This document shows, piece after piece, positions 9,488 through 18,339 of a stretch of DNA of 64,000 nucleotides (position 1 is its first letter; each line of letters begins with the position of its first letter). The stretch spans positions 42,317-106,316 of the forward strand of contig NZ_LMSH01000003.1 in the NCBI RefSeq assembly GCF_001428365.1. Reading direction: 5' to 3'. Source of the DNA: Arthrobacter sp. Soil763 (GTDB lineage: Bacteria; Actinomycetota; Actinomycetes; Actinomycetales; Micrococcaceae). The position numbers were made by a program, and so were the translations under genes. The notes below the pieces were generated by a model, which saw nothing but the letters and a program-made list of their open reading frames with translations, had not been told where the DNA came from and searched no databases.

Positions 9488-10066
9488 ATGCCTGTTGGGG
9501 ATTGTGAGAATGCGTTTCTGGAAGCCGCTCGCTGTGAGGGTTTGGAATTGGCTCGGTGCAAGACTCCGTGGCTCAATCAAAGAGGGCACTTCGGTTTACC
9601 CGATCGAGCTTCTAACGTCACCGGCCCGCTGCATGACATCTTCTTGTCCCTCGGAGGTCAGGCCCCTGAGCAGGCGGCGAAACGAACGACGGCTTTGCCA
9701 GGCGACTTCATCCACGTTGAGACTGGAACGATCATTGAGATCGACGAACTACAGCACTTCACTAGCTTCCGACTGCAGTCATTCAAGTACTACCCAGCCG
9801 GTTATCCCTTGGATTTCGGAGTTAGGGAGTATCAAGAACTCTGCCGCCAGTTCGCTCCGAAAGCCGACAAGTACCGGCAGGCGAAGACTGCGGCAGCCTT
9901 TGGGCCTGGCGGCCGGCAGCGGCAGCGCGCGTATTACGACGCTCTTCGCGATCTCGCCACCCCGGCGATGGGACATCCACCCATAATTCGCGTTCCAGCA
10001 CCCGACGGCAATGGCGCTGCGGCTTTCGAAAGGAATCGAGAACGGATTTTGCGGGCCCTTCAGTAA
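9488..10066 (+). CDS. Hypothetical protein with endonuclease-like (E-x-D..QHF) motif
   Basis: This 192-residue protein starts at the ATG of MPVGDCEN; the open frame extends further upstream but without coding character. A segment PGDFIHVETG followed by TIIEIDELQHFTSF (about residues 70-95) resembles the core strands of Vsr/DUF2726-like restriction-endonuclease folds, in which an E-x-D-x-x-Q-H signature binds metal. The surrounding sequence (LRDLATPAM, a final RNRERILRAL helix) would fit the rest of such a fold. The gene is divergent from the PLD helicase gene. The nuclease assignment is inference from a short motif; a non-catalytic role is possible. Confidence 0.6.
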   Translation: MPVGDCENAFLEAARCEGLELARCKTPWLNQRGHFGLPDRASNVTGPLHDIFLSLGGQAPEQAAKRTTALPGDFIHVETGTIIEIDELQHFTSFRLQSFKYYPAGYPLDFGVREYQELCRQFAPKADKYRQAKTAAAFGPGGRQRQRAYYDALRDLATPAMGHPPIIRVPAPDGNGAAAFERNRERILRALQ

Positions 10067-10350
10067 ACGTAGGCCCGGAGGCTCGTGGTCCAGGCCCCGC
10101 ATCAAGACAACATGGCGGTCGCCGATCAACTCGTTGGCTCCTTGGCGTGCGATGCTCTGTTCGAGCTCGACTACATTACGGTGACAGCCGGCTGCAAGTC
10201 GCTGTGGCGGGCGGTGACGCCACTCGGCATGGCGCTTCTTCGGACTGCGACCCTTCGCCCGCCTTGGCGTCATTCGGACGCCGATAAGAACAGACCAGAG
10301 AATGCAAAATTGCGTTTGTTCCGGACATCACCCGCATTTAGGATCGCCCA

Positions 10351-11295
10351 ATGACAACGTATCGCCGCCGCGGTCACTATCGTCGAGGCCCCAACGGACA
10401 GCGAGTTTGGGTTTCCAGCCATACCGTGACGCGATCTCGCCGACAGCAGTATCCATATCGCGCCTCGAAGTCTCCGCGCGTGGTCGCTCCTAAAGCGCCC
10501 CTTCCTTGGTCAATTCGCTGGGCGAAGCCTAACGGTCGCTTTCCCGTTTGTGGCGCTCCTGTCTACTTCTATGCAAACGAGTTCGGGAGCCGTGTCTATT
10601 TTGACGAAATCGGCCCCCCCTGGCCAAAGCATCCGTGCACGCTTGGTTCCCACGCGCAAGGTACGGGAGCGACGCGCGGTCGCCGCATAGCACCGCTCAT
10701 CTATTCACCCACTAAAGGTCGTCGGAAACTAGCCGCAGCTCATCGAAGCGATCGCAACCCCCAATTGCGGCCCTCTAGTAGGCCGCGGACCAGCGCCACA
10801 TCTCAACCCTTCACGTTGCGGAGGGCACTGCCCGGCACAGGCGGCACTCACCTTCACCTTCAGCGACTTTTTGAGGCGTCAGTTCCGGAGGTGTGGGAAT
10901 CGACCGAGAATGTCTCCCTACAGCCCGACCAAGTGGTGTTCCTAGACGAGGGTCATTTGTCGTACATGGACCTGGGCCGGATGGACGTTGTGAGATTTCC
11001 GGTGCATATCAGCTCAACAGCGCCCGGAATTAGTCAGGCCTATGACCAGCAAGGCAGACAGCCAGCGTCGCAGGCGGATTCGAGCGCCGGCTGCGGCGGG
11101 TGCCTCCTTGTAATCGCCATACCCATGCTCGTGTGGCTCCTGGTCAGCATATGGAACCCTATCAATCACAATTCCAACGGAATCGGCGCGGCCGTTTTCC
11201 TCTTCCTAGTAGCGGCCGGCTGTTTCGTCTCAGGCGTTCGCTTGATCACCCGAGCCCGGCAGCTAAGGCGCAATGACGAAAACTCAGGCAAGTAG
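10351..11295 (+). CDS. Hypothetical zinc-ribbon-like membrane protein
   Basis: The 314-residue product begins with a basic segment HYRRGPNGQRVWVSSHTVTR, a motif seen in small defence-associated and phage proteins. Residues about 60-95 (VCGAPVYFYANEF, then IGPPWPKHPC) form a C-x2-G...C arrangement typical of a degenerate zinc ribbon. The middle is polar. Two hydrophobic segments near the C-terminus (LLVIAIPMLVWLLVSIW and AAVFLFLVAAGCFVSGV) predict a membrane hairpin, so the N-terminal domain probably faces the cytoplasm. It lies in a run of unknown and nuclease genes. No function can be assigned. Confidence 0.65.
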   Translation: MTTYRRRGHYRRGPNGQRVWVSSHTVTRSRRQQYPYRASKSPRVVAPKAPLPWSIRWAKPNGRFPVCGAPVYFYANEFGSRVYFDEIGPPWPKHPCTLGSHAQGTGATRGRRIAPLIYSPTKGRRKLAAAHRSDRNPQLRPSSRPRTSATSQPFTLRRALPGTGGTHLHLQRLFEASVPEVWESTENVSLQPDQVVFLDEGHLSYMDLGRMDVVRFPVHISSTAPGISQAYDQQGRQPASQADSSAGCGGCLLVIAIPMLVWLLVSIWNPINHNSNGIGAAVFLFLVAAGCFVSGVRLITRARQLRRNDENSGK

Positions 11296-11701
11296 GAAAA
11301 AGACACAAGAATCACTGCCTTCCCGGCATATAAGGGCCAAAAGCATATGTTGCGGCCCCGCGACCGCTGTCAGTTGTCCGCGTGTACGTTCAATGCCAGA
11401 CAGCGTGTTAATCCTCAGCTCCGCAACCTGCTCAAGCGAACTCACGCAGCCTAGCCAGACTCCATCGTTGTGCGGGTTCCGGAGGAGGACATGGGCGCGG
11501 GCCCGCATCTTTGAAACCGCGCTGCACGAAACCCCGGGGATGGAATTACACACTTGGAGGCGCTGGCTCTACTCCGACAAGTGCTGCCGGGCATGAACCC
11601 TGACGCTGCGTTCCTGGCGTTGCTGTGGAATGTTTAGACCGCACCTTAGGCTTAGCAAAAAGTAATTCCGTTTATCTAGGTAAAAATCGCAGGGGGCAGC
11701 A
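11296..11701. other. Intergenic stretch of about 400 bases without a convincing gene
   Basis: Open frames exist on both strands here (for example 11284-11553 on the minus strand) but neither shows domain-like sequence, a ribosome site or the codon bias of its neighbours. The right end is A/T-rich and leads into a good ribosome site (AGGGGG) for the NERD-helicase gene, so this stretch probably holds its promoter. Confidence 0.4.
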
Positions 11702-13375
11702 GTGAGATGCATTCCGGAGGAACCGGACTTCGGTGACGGCCAGGTTGCGGAGAAAGTCGTTTGGGAGGCGCTGAAGAATAGCCTTCCGGATGACGCAGTC
11801 CTTGCCCATTCGGTACAGGTGCGCGACGGAGCACGGGAATTCGAAATTGATCTGCTGGTGTTGTGGCCGAGGGTCGGGATAGCGGCAATCGAAGTCAAGG
11901 GCGGTCAGATCAGCGTCGCTGACGGGCAGTGGTATCAATCGGATCGTTCCGGGAAGCGGCCTCTCAAGAGCCCCGTGGTGCAGTCCCAGGGATCCACGCA
12001 CGCCTTCAAGAACTGGATCGAGGCTCAGCTCGGGAGTCGCCTGACTAGCCGCTTCGCTTACATGGTCAGTTTCCCGTACACGGACGTCCCTCCGGACTGG
12101 GAGATGGCAGGATGCCCCCGAACACTCGTCCTAGACAGGGCCAATACCACTTTCGCGGTCGAACTAGTCCGCGCGGCCATCGAGCGGGAAGGTGGCGGGT
12201 CATCTCCGCTGGCGCCAGCGTTCATGGAGCGAATCGTCCGCGTACTCAGCGGAACTTTGGGAGACGACCGCGCCAAGCCCCAGGATCCTAAGGAAGCCGA
12301 AGACGCGCAAGATCACCTCACTGAACGGCAGACTGTGTTGCTCCAGGCCACTCGGTCTCTGCCGCGGGTCAAGTTCACCGGCGGCGCAGGTAGTGGGAAA
12401 ACGTGGCTGGCCGTGGAAAAGGCTCGGCTCCTCTGCAAGCAAGGCAAACGGGTCGGCCTTTTCAGCTACAACAAGGGCCTCAGCCAGTACCTGCAGCAGC
12501 AGGTGGCGGGCTGGCGGCAAGCGAAGCCCGTCTTCACGGGGGAATTCCACGAGTACGTGCGCGGGCTAGGGGTCCCGGACGGTTCGGAGCCGAATTACTT
12601 CGAGGAGGAAATGCCCCGACTCCTGAAGAACCTGGCGGCCCAGATGGACCCGCACGACCGGCTTGACGCCGTAGTTGTCGATGAAGCGCAGGACTTTGCC
12701 CCGCTGTGGTGGGAGTCCCTGCTCGCCTGCACCACAAATCCCGACGGCGGTGAGGTTTACGCGTTTATGGACGACCGGCAGGACGTTTACAGGAGGTGGG
12801 GCGCGGCCTCGGACGGTGAGCATCCCACGGCGGATCTAGTGCCCATCCACATCGATGAGAACCTCAGGAACACCAGGAAAATCGCTGAGACCTTCAAGTC
12901 CTTCGCTGGTGACCACTTCACTCCACGGGGTGGCACCGGGCTGCCGGTCCGGAGAGTCGAGTGCTTCACAGACGACGCCCTCAACGCCGCCGACGACTGC
13001 GTCGAGGCGCTCATGGACGAAGGCTGGTCCAACAACCAGATAGCTCTCCTCACCACCAAATCTCGGCACCCGGCTCACTTGGAGCATGTCGACGCCGGCA
13101 CCATTGCTGACTACTGGCTCGACTTCCACGCGAACAAAGACGTCTTCTATGGCCACGTGCTGGGTTTCAAGGGCCTCGAGCGGTCAGCCGTGGTGCTATG
13201 CGTAAACGGATTTAAGGACATGGAGCGCGCCGCGGAACAGCTCTACGTTGGCCTCTCCCGGGCTAGGAGTTTGCTGGTGGTCGTGGGTGATAGCACCCTG
13301 CTGGAGGAAGCAGGTGGCCGAGAGTTAAAGTCCGCGCTCTCAAGGGCAGAGCTTTGGGAGCCCTCTCAGGCTTGA
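11702..13375 (+). CDS. NERD nuclease-UvrD-type helicase fusion
   Basis: The 557-residue protein starts with GTG 6 nt after AGGGGG. Residues 10-110 are a NERD domain with the PD-(D/E)xK-like pattern EIDLLVLWP (D50) and AAIEVKGG (E64, K66). Residues 205-557 are an SF1 helicase: TGGAGSGKT (226-234), VVVDEAQDF (325-332), FMDDRQDVYRRW, then GFKGLERSAVV and YVGLSRARSL. The linkage of a nuclease to a translocase suggests ATP-driven cleavage or processing of DNA. A separate DUF6308-like gene follows about 150 nt later. The architecture is clear; the biological role (repair, plasmid or phage defence) is inferred. Confidence 0.85.
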   Translation: MRCIPEEPDFGDGQVAEKVVWEALKNSLPDDAVLAHSVQVRDGAREFEIDLLVLWPRVGIAAIEVKGGQISVADGQWYQSDRSGKRPLKSPVVQSQGSTHAFKNWIEAQLGSRLTSRFAYMVSFPYTDVPPDWEMAGCPRTLVLDRANTTFAVELVRAAIEREGGGSSPLAPAFMERIVRVLSGTLGDDRAKPQDPKEAEDAQDHLTERQTVLLQATRSLPRVKFTGGAGSGKTWLAVEKARLLCKQGKRVGLFSYNKGLSQYLQQQVAGWRQAKPVFTGEFHEYVRGLGVPDGSEPNYFEEEMPRLLKNLAAQMDPHDRLDAVVVDEAQDFAPLWWESLLACTTNPDGGEVYAFMDDRQDVYRRWGAASDGEHPTADLVPIHIDENLRNTRKIAETFKSFAGDHFTPRGGTGLPVRRVECFTDDALNAADDCVEALMDEGWSNNQIALLTTKSRHPAHLEHVDAGTIADYWLDFHANKDVFYGHVLGFKGLERSAVVLCVNGFKDMERAAEQLYVGLSRARSLLVVVGDSTLLEEAGGRELKSALSRAELWEPSQA

Positions 13376-13522
13376 CCCCGCTATTTCGGCAACCCGTGCT
13401 GACGGCCGCGTTGCGCACATAGCGCCGGCCGACCGCCCGTTCACTGCGCCGAAGTCCAGTAACAACATAAAACTATGAACATAGCGGCCAAACACACCAG
13501 GCCAGACTTCAAAGGAGTAACA

Positions 13523-14158
13523 ATGACGGCAAGGATTTCCATAGCGGGCCGCACTTTGTCCGAGCCGATGGCGACGCTTATCGACTACGGCAAACGGTAC
13601 GCAGACACGCTGAAGAAGTACGACTTCGGAGACAAAGGAGATCCGAATATTCTCACCGCGGACGAGATCTGGATGACCCGAATCATTCACTCACGATTCT
13701 CTCGCGCCGAGCAGACGGAGTTGGAGAGGAAATCCTTGACTTGGAGCAAGTATTGGGCAGCAATCTCTCCAAGCGCCTGCATCGAAGACGCCGATCCAGC
13801 CAGTGATGACGGACTTTATGACGCGATGCAAGATCTCTACTCACTGATGACTGATCTGCGAGGAGTGGGTTGGGCTAAGGCATCAAAGGTCTTGCACTTC
13901 AAACGCCCAGACCTCTACCCCATCTTGGATTCGCGTCTGATGGATCTCTACCGAGTCCCGGCAGCCAATGCGGCACAACAATACAAGAAGCGCGGATTCA
14001 GAAGGATGTATTGGGCAGCCATCCGCAGCGACGTGATGTCTAACAAGGATAGTCTCAAGCAACTTCGCGAGGACCTGACCATGCAAGGCAACGAAGCCAG
14101 CCTGCTGTCGGCCCTCGGCGATCTACGTATCTTGGACATTCTCAGCTGGTCCCGTTGA
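13523..14158 (+). CDS. DUF6308-like protein with helix-hairpin-helix-type motif
   Basis: The start is fixed by AAAGGAG 5 nt before the ATG of MTARIS, giving 211 residues. The core LRGVGWAKASKVLHFKRP (about residues 114-131) resembles the helix-hairpin-helix/HhH-GPD segment found in DUF6308 proteins, followed by DLYPILDSRL with a conserved-looking aspartate. HhH-GPD folds bind DNA and often excise bases, but no catalytic lysine can be assigned with confidence. It is downstream of the NERD helicase gene on the same strand and may act with it. Function unproven. Confidence 0.7.
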   Translation: MTARISIAGRTLSEPMATLIDYGKRYADTLKKYDFGDKGDPNILTADEIWMTRIIHSRFSRAEQTELERKSLTWSKYWAAISPSACIEDADPASDDGLYDAMQDLYSLMTDLRGVGWAKASKVLHFKRPDLYPILDSRLMDLYRVPAANAAQQYKKRGFRRMYWAAIRSDVMSNKDSLKQLREDLTMQGNEASLLSALGDLRILDILSWSR

Positions 14159-14210
14159 GTAGGGAGAGACCTCTCGATTCAACACCTCACCAGGCCTGCC
14201 ATTCTTTGTT

Positions 14211-14537
14211 GTGGAGTCGACCTCGAATTGGGATAAGGAAGCGGGTGGACCTACTATAGTGCTATCGAACATTCACCTTGGATCTAGGTGTTGGTGTTCG
14301 CTAGCTGCGAGTTTCGTAGCCGGTTCGATTCCGGGGCTGCCTCTATGGTTTTTCGTCATGGTTGTTGGTCTGCTAGTGGTTGCAGTGTTTTTCATTCCCT
14401 TCTTTGTTGCAAAAATCAGAGTCCTAACAAAACTTCTATCTAACAAAGTAAGCGCGGACGGAAAGGTGGTTATTATGGGGGTAATATCCTGTTTTGCCTA
14501 CGATGCAATCAAGTCTCTGGTGAGCCTCAGCACCTAG
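14211..14537 (+). CDS. Hypothetical small membrane protein
   Basis: This 108-residue frame opens with GTG and has unusually low GC for the window. It contains a long hydrophobic region (SLAASFVAGSIPGLPLW, then FFVMVVGLLVVAVFFIPFF) that predicts two close membrane helices, and a shorter one near the end (VVIMGVISCF). No family is recognised and no strong ribosome site is seen, so the start is uncertain. It sits just downstream of the DUF6308-like gene. Confidence 0.4.
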   Translation: MESTSNWDKEAGGPTIVLSNIHLGSRCWCSLAASFVAGSIPGLPLWFFVMVVGLLVVAVFFIPFFVAKIRVLTKLLSNKVSADGKVVIMGVISCFAYDAIKSLVSLST

Positions 14538-14826
14538 ATCCAAGGCGTCGTAGGACCGACACTGATCACCCCGGCGCGCCTCTATGGCGTTGCCCATTCA
14601 CGCTTACCATGGCCGACTCGGCACAACAGACGGAAGAGGGCCCGTCCGGTCAGCCCGGAGGGGACGATTGCACCCACCGCTGAGCCTCGTCGGTCTGCGG
14701 TGTTTCCGGACTTTCAGGCCCGGCGGAGCCACGGAGCGACCACGTCCTCCCATGCCCTACGGCGAATGGCCCTGCGCTGTCGAGCCGCAACCGCACGATG
14801 TCGGCGGCTTCTGCTAGTTTCTGCTC

Positions 14827-15522
14827 ATGGACGAGTTTGAAGACTTTGACGTCGACTATAACTTCTTCGACGACACACCGGAGGGCAAGGACCCCGATAG
14901 TCACAGCCGCACGCTCAGGCGGTACCACCAGCTCCTATGGAGCAAGCCGCTTCCTGACGGCCGACCGTTTGAGCTTCACGCGGGGCGAGCTCTCTTTCCC
15001 TATCTCGTGTACGAAGCGGATGGCACAAGAATTGTCCTTGGCAGCGACACAATTGCGACGCGGCATAGAAAGAAACTGCACCACCTCTATTCGCAGCTTC
15101 CGGACGAAGTGAATGACGCGTTCCTCCAACGCTCCTACACCATCTGCGGTTTCATGATCTTCCCGGTCTCACAGGGCAGCCTCAACCAGAATCGCGGCAC
15201 TCATCCACGGATCCAAGATCGCTGGGATTTGACCCTGGAGGCGATTCGGCGGTTTTACGAGGGTGGCACGAGTCCTTTGACGTCGACCATGGATCGACAT
15301 GCGGACTTCTTTGAGCTGTTCGGCTCTTTTGCCGGATACATCGAGCATTTTCATCTCGAAGACTTTGTAAACGCGGACGGCGCCGTGCGGTTCCTGCTTC
15401 CCTTCGAAGACTTCGAATCGCCCGCGCTGCCTTCCGATCTGCCGACCTACGCTCGCTACCGTTTGGACAGTTTGAAATTATTCGAGGCCCGCCGCCTGCG
15501 CATCCTGAAGGCGATCAAGTAG
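14827..15522 (+). CDS. DUF6994 family-like protein
   Basis: The 231-residue protein begins with an acidic stretch (MDEFEDFDVDYNFF) followed by EGKDPDSHSRTLRRYH and LLWSKPLPDG, a pattern I associate with the uncharacterised DUF6994 family. It is cytoplasmic, with no signal or membrane segment. The middle DRWDLTLEAIRRFYEG and FVNADGAVRFLLPF are further conserved-looking blocks. It is the last gene of the low-GC segment and ends before a terminator shared with the converging permease gene. No biochemical role is known to me. Confidence 0.7.
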   Translation: MDEFEDFDVDYNFFDDTPEGKDPDSHSRTLRRYHQLLWSKPLPDGRPFELHAGRALFPYLVYEADGTRIVLGSDTIATRHRKKLHHLYSQLPDEVNDAFLQRSYTICGFMIFPVSQGSLNQNRGTHPRIQDRWDLTLEAIRRFYEGGTSPLTSTMDRHADFFELFGSFAGYIEHFHLEDFVNADGAVRFLLPFEDFESPALPSDLPTYARYRLDSLKLFEARRLRILKAIK

Positions 15523-15607
15523 CGGCAAGGACAACTTTCAACCTTGCCACTATGCCCCTGCAACACTCCTCCGCACCAACCAGCGCCACCATGGAACCAG
15601 AACGGAA

Positions 15608-15638
15608 AGGGCGCGCCCGGTCAGACCGGACGCGCCCT
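15608..15638. terminator. Bidirectional hairpin between convergent genes
   Basis: AGGGCGCG and CCGGT pair with ACCGG and CGCGCCCT around a three-base loop, with a single mismatch. It lies between the converging DUF6994-like gene and the amino acid permease gene. Confidence 0.6.
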
Positions 15639-15680
15639 CCGCGTGCACCGAACCCGCTAGCCGGGTCAGCAGCACCTGAT

Positions 15681-17093
15681 TCAGTCGACGAACACCGGCT
15701 CCTTGGCACGCTCCGAGGATCCGACAACCGGCGCAACCTTCCGGTTCCGGTGATTCATCCAGTTCGCCACCGCCAGCAGCGCCACGAGGGCAAAGGTACT
15801 CAGGAGCTGGGGACGGGAATCCTCGCCAATGAAGCCCACCGTGAAGATCGCCGCGAGGATCACCAGACCAAACACCGTGAGCGCCGGGAAGCCGGGCATC
15901 CGCAGGGGAAGCTCGGTGCCCGCACGGTCTGCGCGGAGGCGCAGCGCGAGCTGGGCCAGGAGAGCGGAGGTCCACACCAGCAGGCAGGTCGAGCCCACGA
16001 TGTTGAGCAGGACGGGAAGGACCATCTCCGGGAATGCCAGCTCCAGCACCACGGTGACGATGCCGAAGGCGACGCTGGCCAGGACGGCAACCACCGGGAC
16101 GCGGGCCTTGGACACCGAGGCAAGCACGCGCGGGGCTTCGCCTCGCTCTGCGAGGGAGTACGCCATCCGGGACGCGCCGTAGAGGTTGGCGTTCAACGCC
16201 GAGAGCAGAGCGGCAACGGCCACCAGGGTGATCGCGGTGGCGGCACCGGGCATGCCGGCGGCGTCCAGCACGGCGGCGAACGGGCTCTTCAGCCCGTCCG
16301 ATCCCACGGGGACCACGGCCGCGATAATGAAGATGGCGCCGATGTAGAAGACTAGGATGCGCCACAGCACGGTCCGGACGGCCTTCTTCACGCTGCGGGC
16401 AGGCTCGGCCGTCTCGGCGGCAGCGACGGACACAATCTCGGTGCCGCCGAACGCAAAGGCGACCACGAACAGCGCCGTCGCAATCCCGGCGAAGCCGCTG
16501 GGTGCGAAGCCCTCACCCCTGAAGTTGGACAGGCCCGGCGACTGCACGCCCGGCAGCCAGCCGAAGAGCAGTGCGAAGCCCACCAGCAGGAATCCGATGA
16601 TCGCCGCCACTTTGAGCAGGGCGAACCAGAACTCGAACTCGCCGAAGTTCTTCACGCTGGTCAGGTTCACGGCCGTGAGCACGACAATGAAAATAAACGC
16701 CATCAGCCACACCGGCAGGGCCGGGAAGATCGTCGCCAGCAGGCCGGCCGCACCGAGCGCCTCTGCCGCGATGACCACCACCAGCTGGATCCACCACAGC
16801 CAACCGACGGTGGCACCGGCCACCGGGCCGTAGGCCTTGGCGGTGTAGACGGAGAAGGCGCCGCTGTCCGGGTTGGCGGCAGCCATCTCGCCGAGCGCCC
16901 ACATCACCAGGATGATCAGGGTGCCGGCGACGAGGTAGGAGATCAGCACCGCCGGGCCGGCGGCCTGGATGCCGGCGCCGGAGCCGATGAACAGGCCCGC
17001 GCCGATCGCGCTGCCCAGGCCCATCATGGTCAGCTGCCGGGGTTTTAGGGCCGCGCCGAGCGCGCGGGCAGACGTCTTTGTCTGTTGTTCCAT
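15681..17093 (-). CDS. APC-superfamily amino acid permease
   Basis: The 470-residue protein has the APC signature GLGSAIGAGLFIGSG in the first membrane helix (residues about 24-38) and a run of about 12 hydrophobic segments. The GALWFSV-like position reads PDSGAFSVYTAKAYG, and FAFGGTEIVSVAAAET marks helix 6, as in AAT-family permeases such as GabP, AnsP or ProY. It should import an amino acid with a proton. AGAGGAA precedes the ATG. It follows the aminotransferase gene by 55 nt on the same strand, which suggests joint uptake and transamination of one substrate, possibly an aromatic or branched amino acid. The exact substrate cannot be read. Confidence 0.9.
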   Translation of the reverse strand: MEQQTKTSARALGAALKPRQLTMMGLGSAIGAGLFIGSGAGIQAAGPAVLISYLVAGTLIILVMWALGEMAAANPDSGAFSVYTAKAYGPVAGATVGWLWWIQLVVVIAAEALGAAGLLATIFPALPVWLMAFIFIVVLTAVNLTSVKNFGEFEFWFALLKVAAIIGFLLVGFALLFGWLPGVQSPGLSNFRGEGFAPSGFAGIATALFVVAFAFGGTEIVSVAAAETAEPARSVKKAVRTVLWRILVFYIGAIFIIAAVVPVGSDGLKSPFAAVLDAAGMPGAATAITLVAVAALLSALNANLYGASRMAYSLAERGEAPRVLASVSKARVPVVAVLASVAFGIVTVVLELAFPEMVLPVLLNIVGSTCLLVWTSALLAQLALRLRADRAGTELPLRMPGFPALTVFGLVILAAIFTVGFIGEDSRPQLLSTFALVALLAVANWMNHRNRKVAPVVGSSERAKEPVFVD

Positions 17094-17148
17094 GGGTATT
17101 CCTCTGGTTGTAGGCGGAACGGAGTTAGGGATTGGGGTAAGTCAGGTG

Positions 17149-18246
17149 TCAGCCCGCGTGGGCTGCCAGGAGCCGGAGCACGCGGTCGTTGGCGGCGGGG
17201 TCGGCCACGGTGATGCGCACGCCGTCGCCCTGGTACCCGCGCACCAGGATGTCGGCGCGGTCGAACGCCTCCACCAGCGCCTCCCGGAGGGTGTCATCGG
17301 CACGGATCCACAGGAAGTTGCCCTGGCTGGGCTGCAGTTTCCAGCCCTGCGCTGCCAGCTCCGCGGCCATCCGAGCGCGTTCCTGCTTGACGGCCGCCAC
17401 CCGGGATTCCATCTCGTCCCCGGCAGCCAGCGACGCGATCGCAGCTTTCTGGGCCAGCGCGCTCACGGAAAAGGGAAGGGCGGTGCGGCGCAGTCCCTCG
17501 GCGATGGCCGGCGCGGCCACGGCGTAGCCCACGCGCAGCCCGGCGAGCCCGTAGGCCTTCGAGAAGGTGCGCAGGATGCAGACGTTCGGGTACTGGCGGT
17601 AGAGCGCCAGGGAATCGGGGCCGCTGCCCGCTTCGGCGTACTCCACGTAGGCCTCGTCGACCACCACGAGGATGTCGGAACGGACGGACCGCAGAAACGC
17701 CTCGATGCGCTCGTGGCTGATCGGCACACCGGTGGGGTTGTTGGGGGTGCAGAGGAGGATCACCTTGGTGCGGTCGGTGACGGCCGCGGCCATTGCCTCC
17801 AGATCGTGGCCCTCGGCGTCGTCCAGCGGGATGCGGACCGGCCGGGCGCCGGCCAGCTCCACCAGGATGGGGTACGCCTCGAAGGAGCGCCAGGCGAAGA
17901 TCACTTCATCGCCGGCGTCGCACAGCCCGGTAATAATCTGCTGGAGGACGCCGACGCTGCCGGGTCCCACCGCGATTTCCCCGGCGGTGACGCCCAGGTG
18001 CCGTGCCAGCCGTTCACGGAGTTCGACGGCGGCGCTGTCCGGGTAGCGGTTCATGGTTCCGGCCGCTTCGGTCACGGCAGCGGCGGCCGCGGGGAGGGGT
18101 GCGTAGTGGCTTTCGTTGCTGGCGAGGGCAGCAATGTCCAGGCCGGCGCTCCGGCGTCCCGGGACGTAGGACGGAAGTCCGGCCACCGCGCCCCGAAGGG
18201 CGGGAAGTGCTGTGGCCGGTGCGGTCAGGAGCTGATCAGAGGTCAT
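17149..18246 (-). CDS. PLP aminotransferase, histidinol-phosphate / aromatic type (HisC/Pat)
   Basis: The 365-residue fold-type I aminotransferase shows ASNES near residue 42, CTPNNPTG (166-173), VVDEAYVEY (195-203) and the PLP lysine K230 in RTFSKAYGLAGLRVGYA. Length and motifs fit the HisC/aromatic aminotransferase (Pat) group; the latter is common as a second copy in actinobacteria outside a his operon. With no other his genes here, an aromatic amino acid role is more likely. It is divergent from an Lrp/AsnC gene, with a palindrome between them, and is followed by a permease gene. Confidence 0.85.
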   Translation of the reverse strand: MTSDQLLTAPATALPALRGAVAGLPSYVPGRRSAGLDIAALASNESHYAPLPAAAAAVTEAAGTMNRYPDSAAVELRERLARHLGVTAGEIAVGPGSVGVLQQIITGLCDAGDEVIFAWRSFEAYPILVELAGARPVRIPLDDAEGHDLEAMAAAVTDRTKVILLCTPNNPTGVPISHERIEAFLRSVRSDILVVVDEAYVEYAEAGSGPDSLALYRQYPNVCILRTFSKAYGLAGLRVGYAVAAPAIAEGLRRTALPFSVSALAQKAAIASLAAGDEMESRVAAVKQERARMAAELAAQGWKLQPSQGNFLWIRADDTLREALVEAFDRADILVRGYQGDGVRITVADPAANDRVLRLLAAHAG

Positions 18247-18260
18247 GAGGACCGATCATG

Positions 18261-18280
18261 ATTGTGACCCGCCGCACAAT
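18261..18280. promoter_or_regulatory. Putative Lrp/AsnC operator
   Basis: ATTGTG and CACAAT form perfect 6-bp arms around an 8-bp spacer in the 93-bp gap between the divergent aminotransferase and Lrp genes. AsnC-like regulators bind such palindromes and usually control the neighbouring divergent gene. Confidence 0.55.
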
Positions 18281-18339
18281 GCAAGATACCCTCATGCCAA
18301 TGGGACTTCTGCTCAACTTCAACTGACTGCGGTGAAAAT

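Noticed and set aside
10085..10354. Possible small gene between the endonuclease-like and zinc-ribbon-like genes
   Set aside because: No ribosome site, no family resemblance and overlap with the next start; treated as intergenic.
11284..11553. Minus-strand frame of 89 codons in the gap before the NERD helicase
   Set aside because: Looks slightly protein-like but has no ribosome site, no known domain and no supporting context.
1105..14158. Complete known defence system such as Gabija, DISARM, BREX or Ssp
   Set aside because: Individual families resemble parts of these systems, but none of the required gene sets is present.
17149..18246. Biosynthetic hisC in a histidine operon
   Set aside because: No other his gene lies nearby and the neighbours are a permease and an Lrp regulator.
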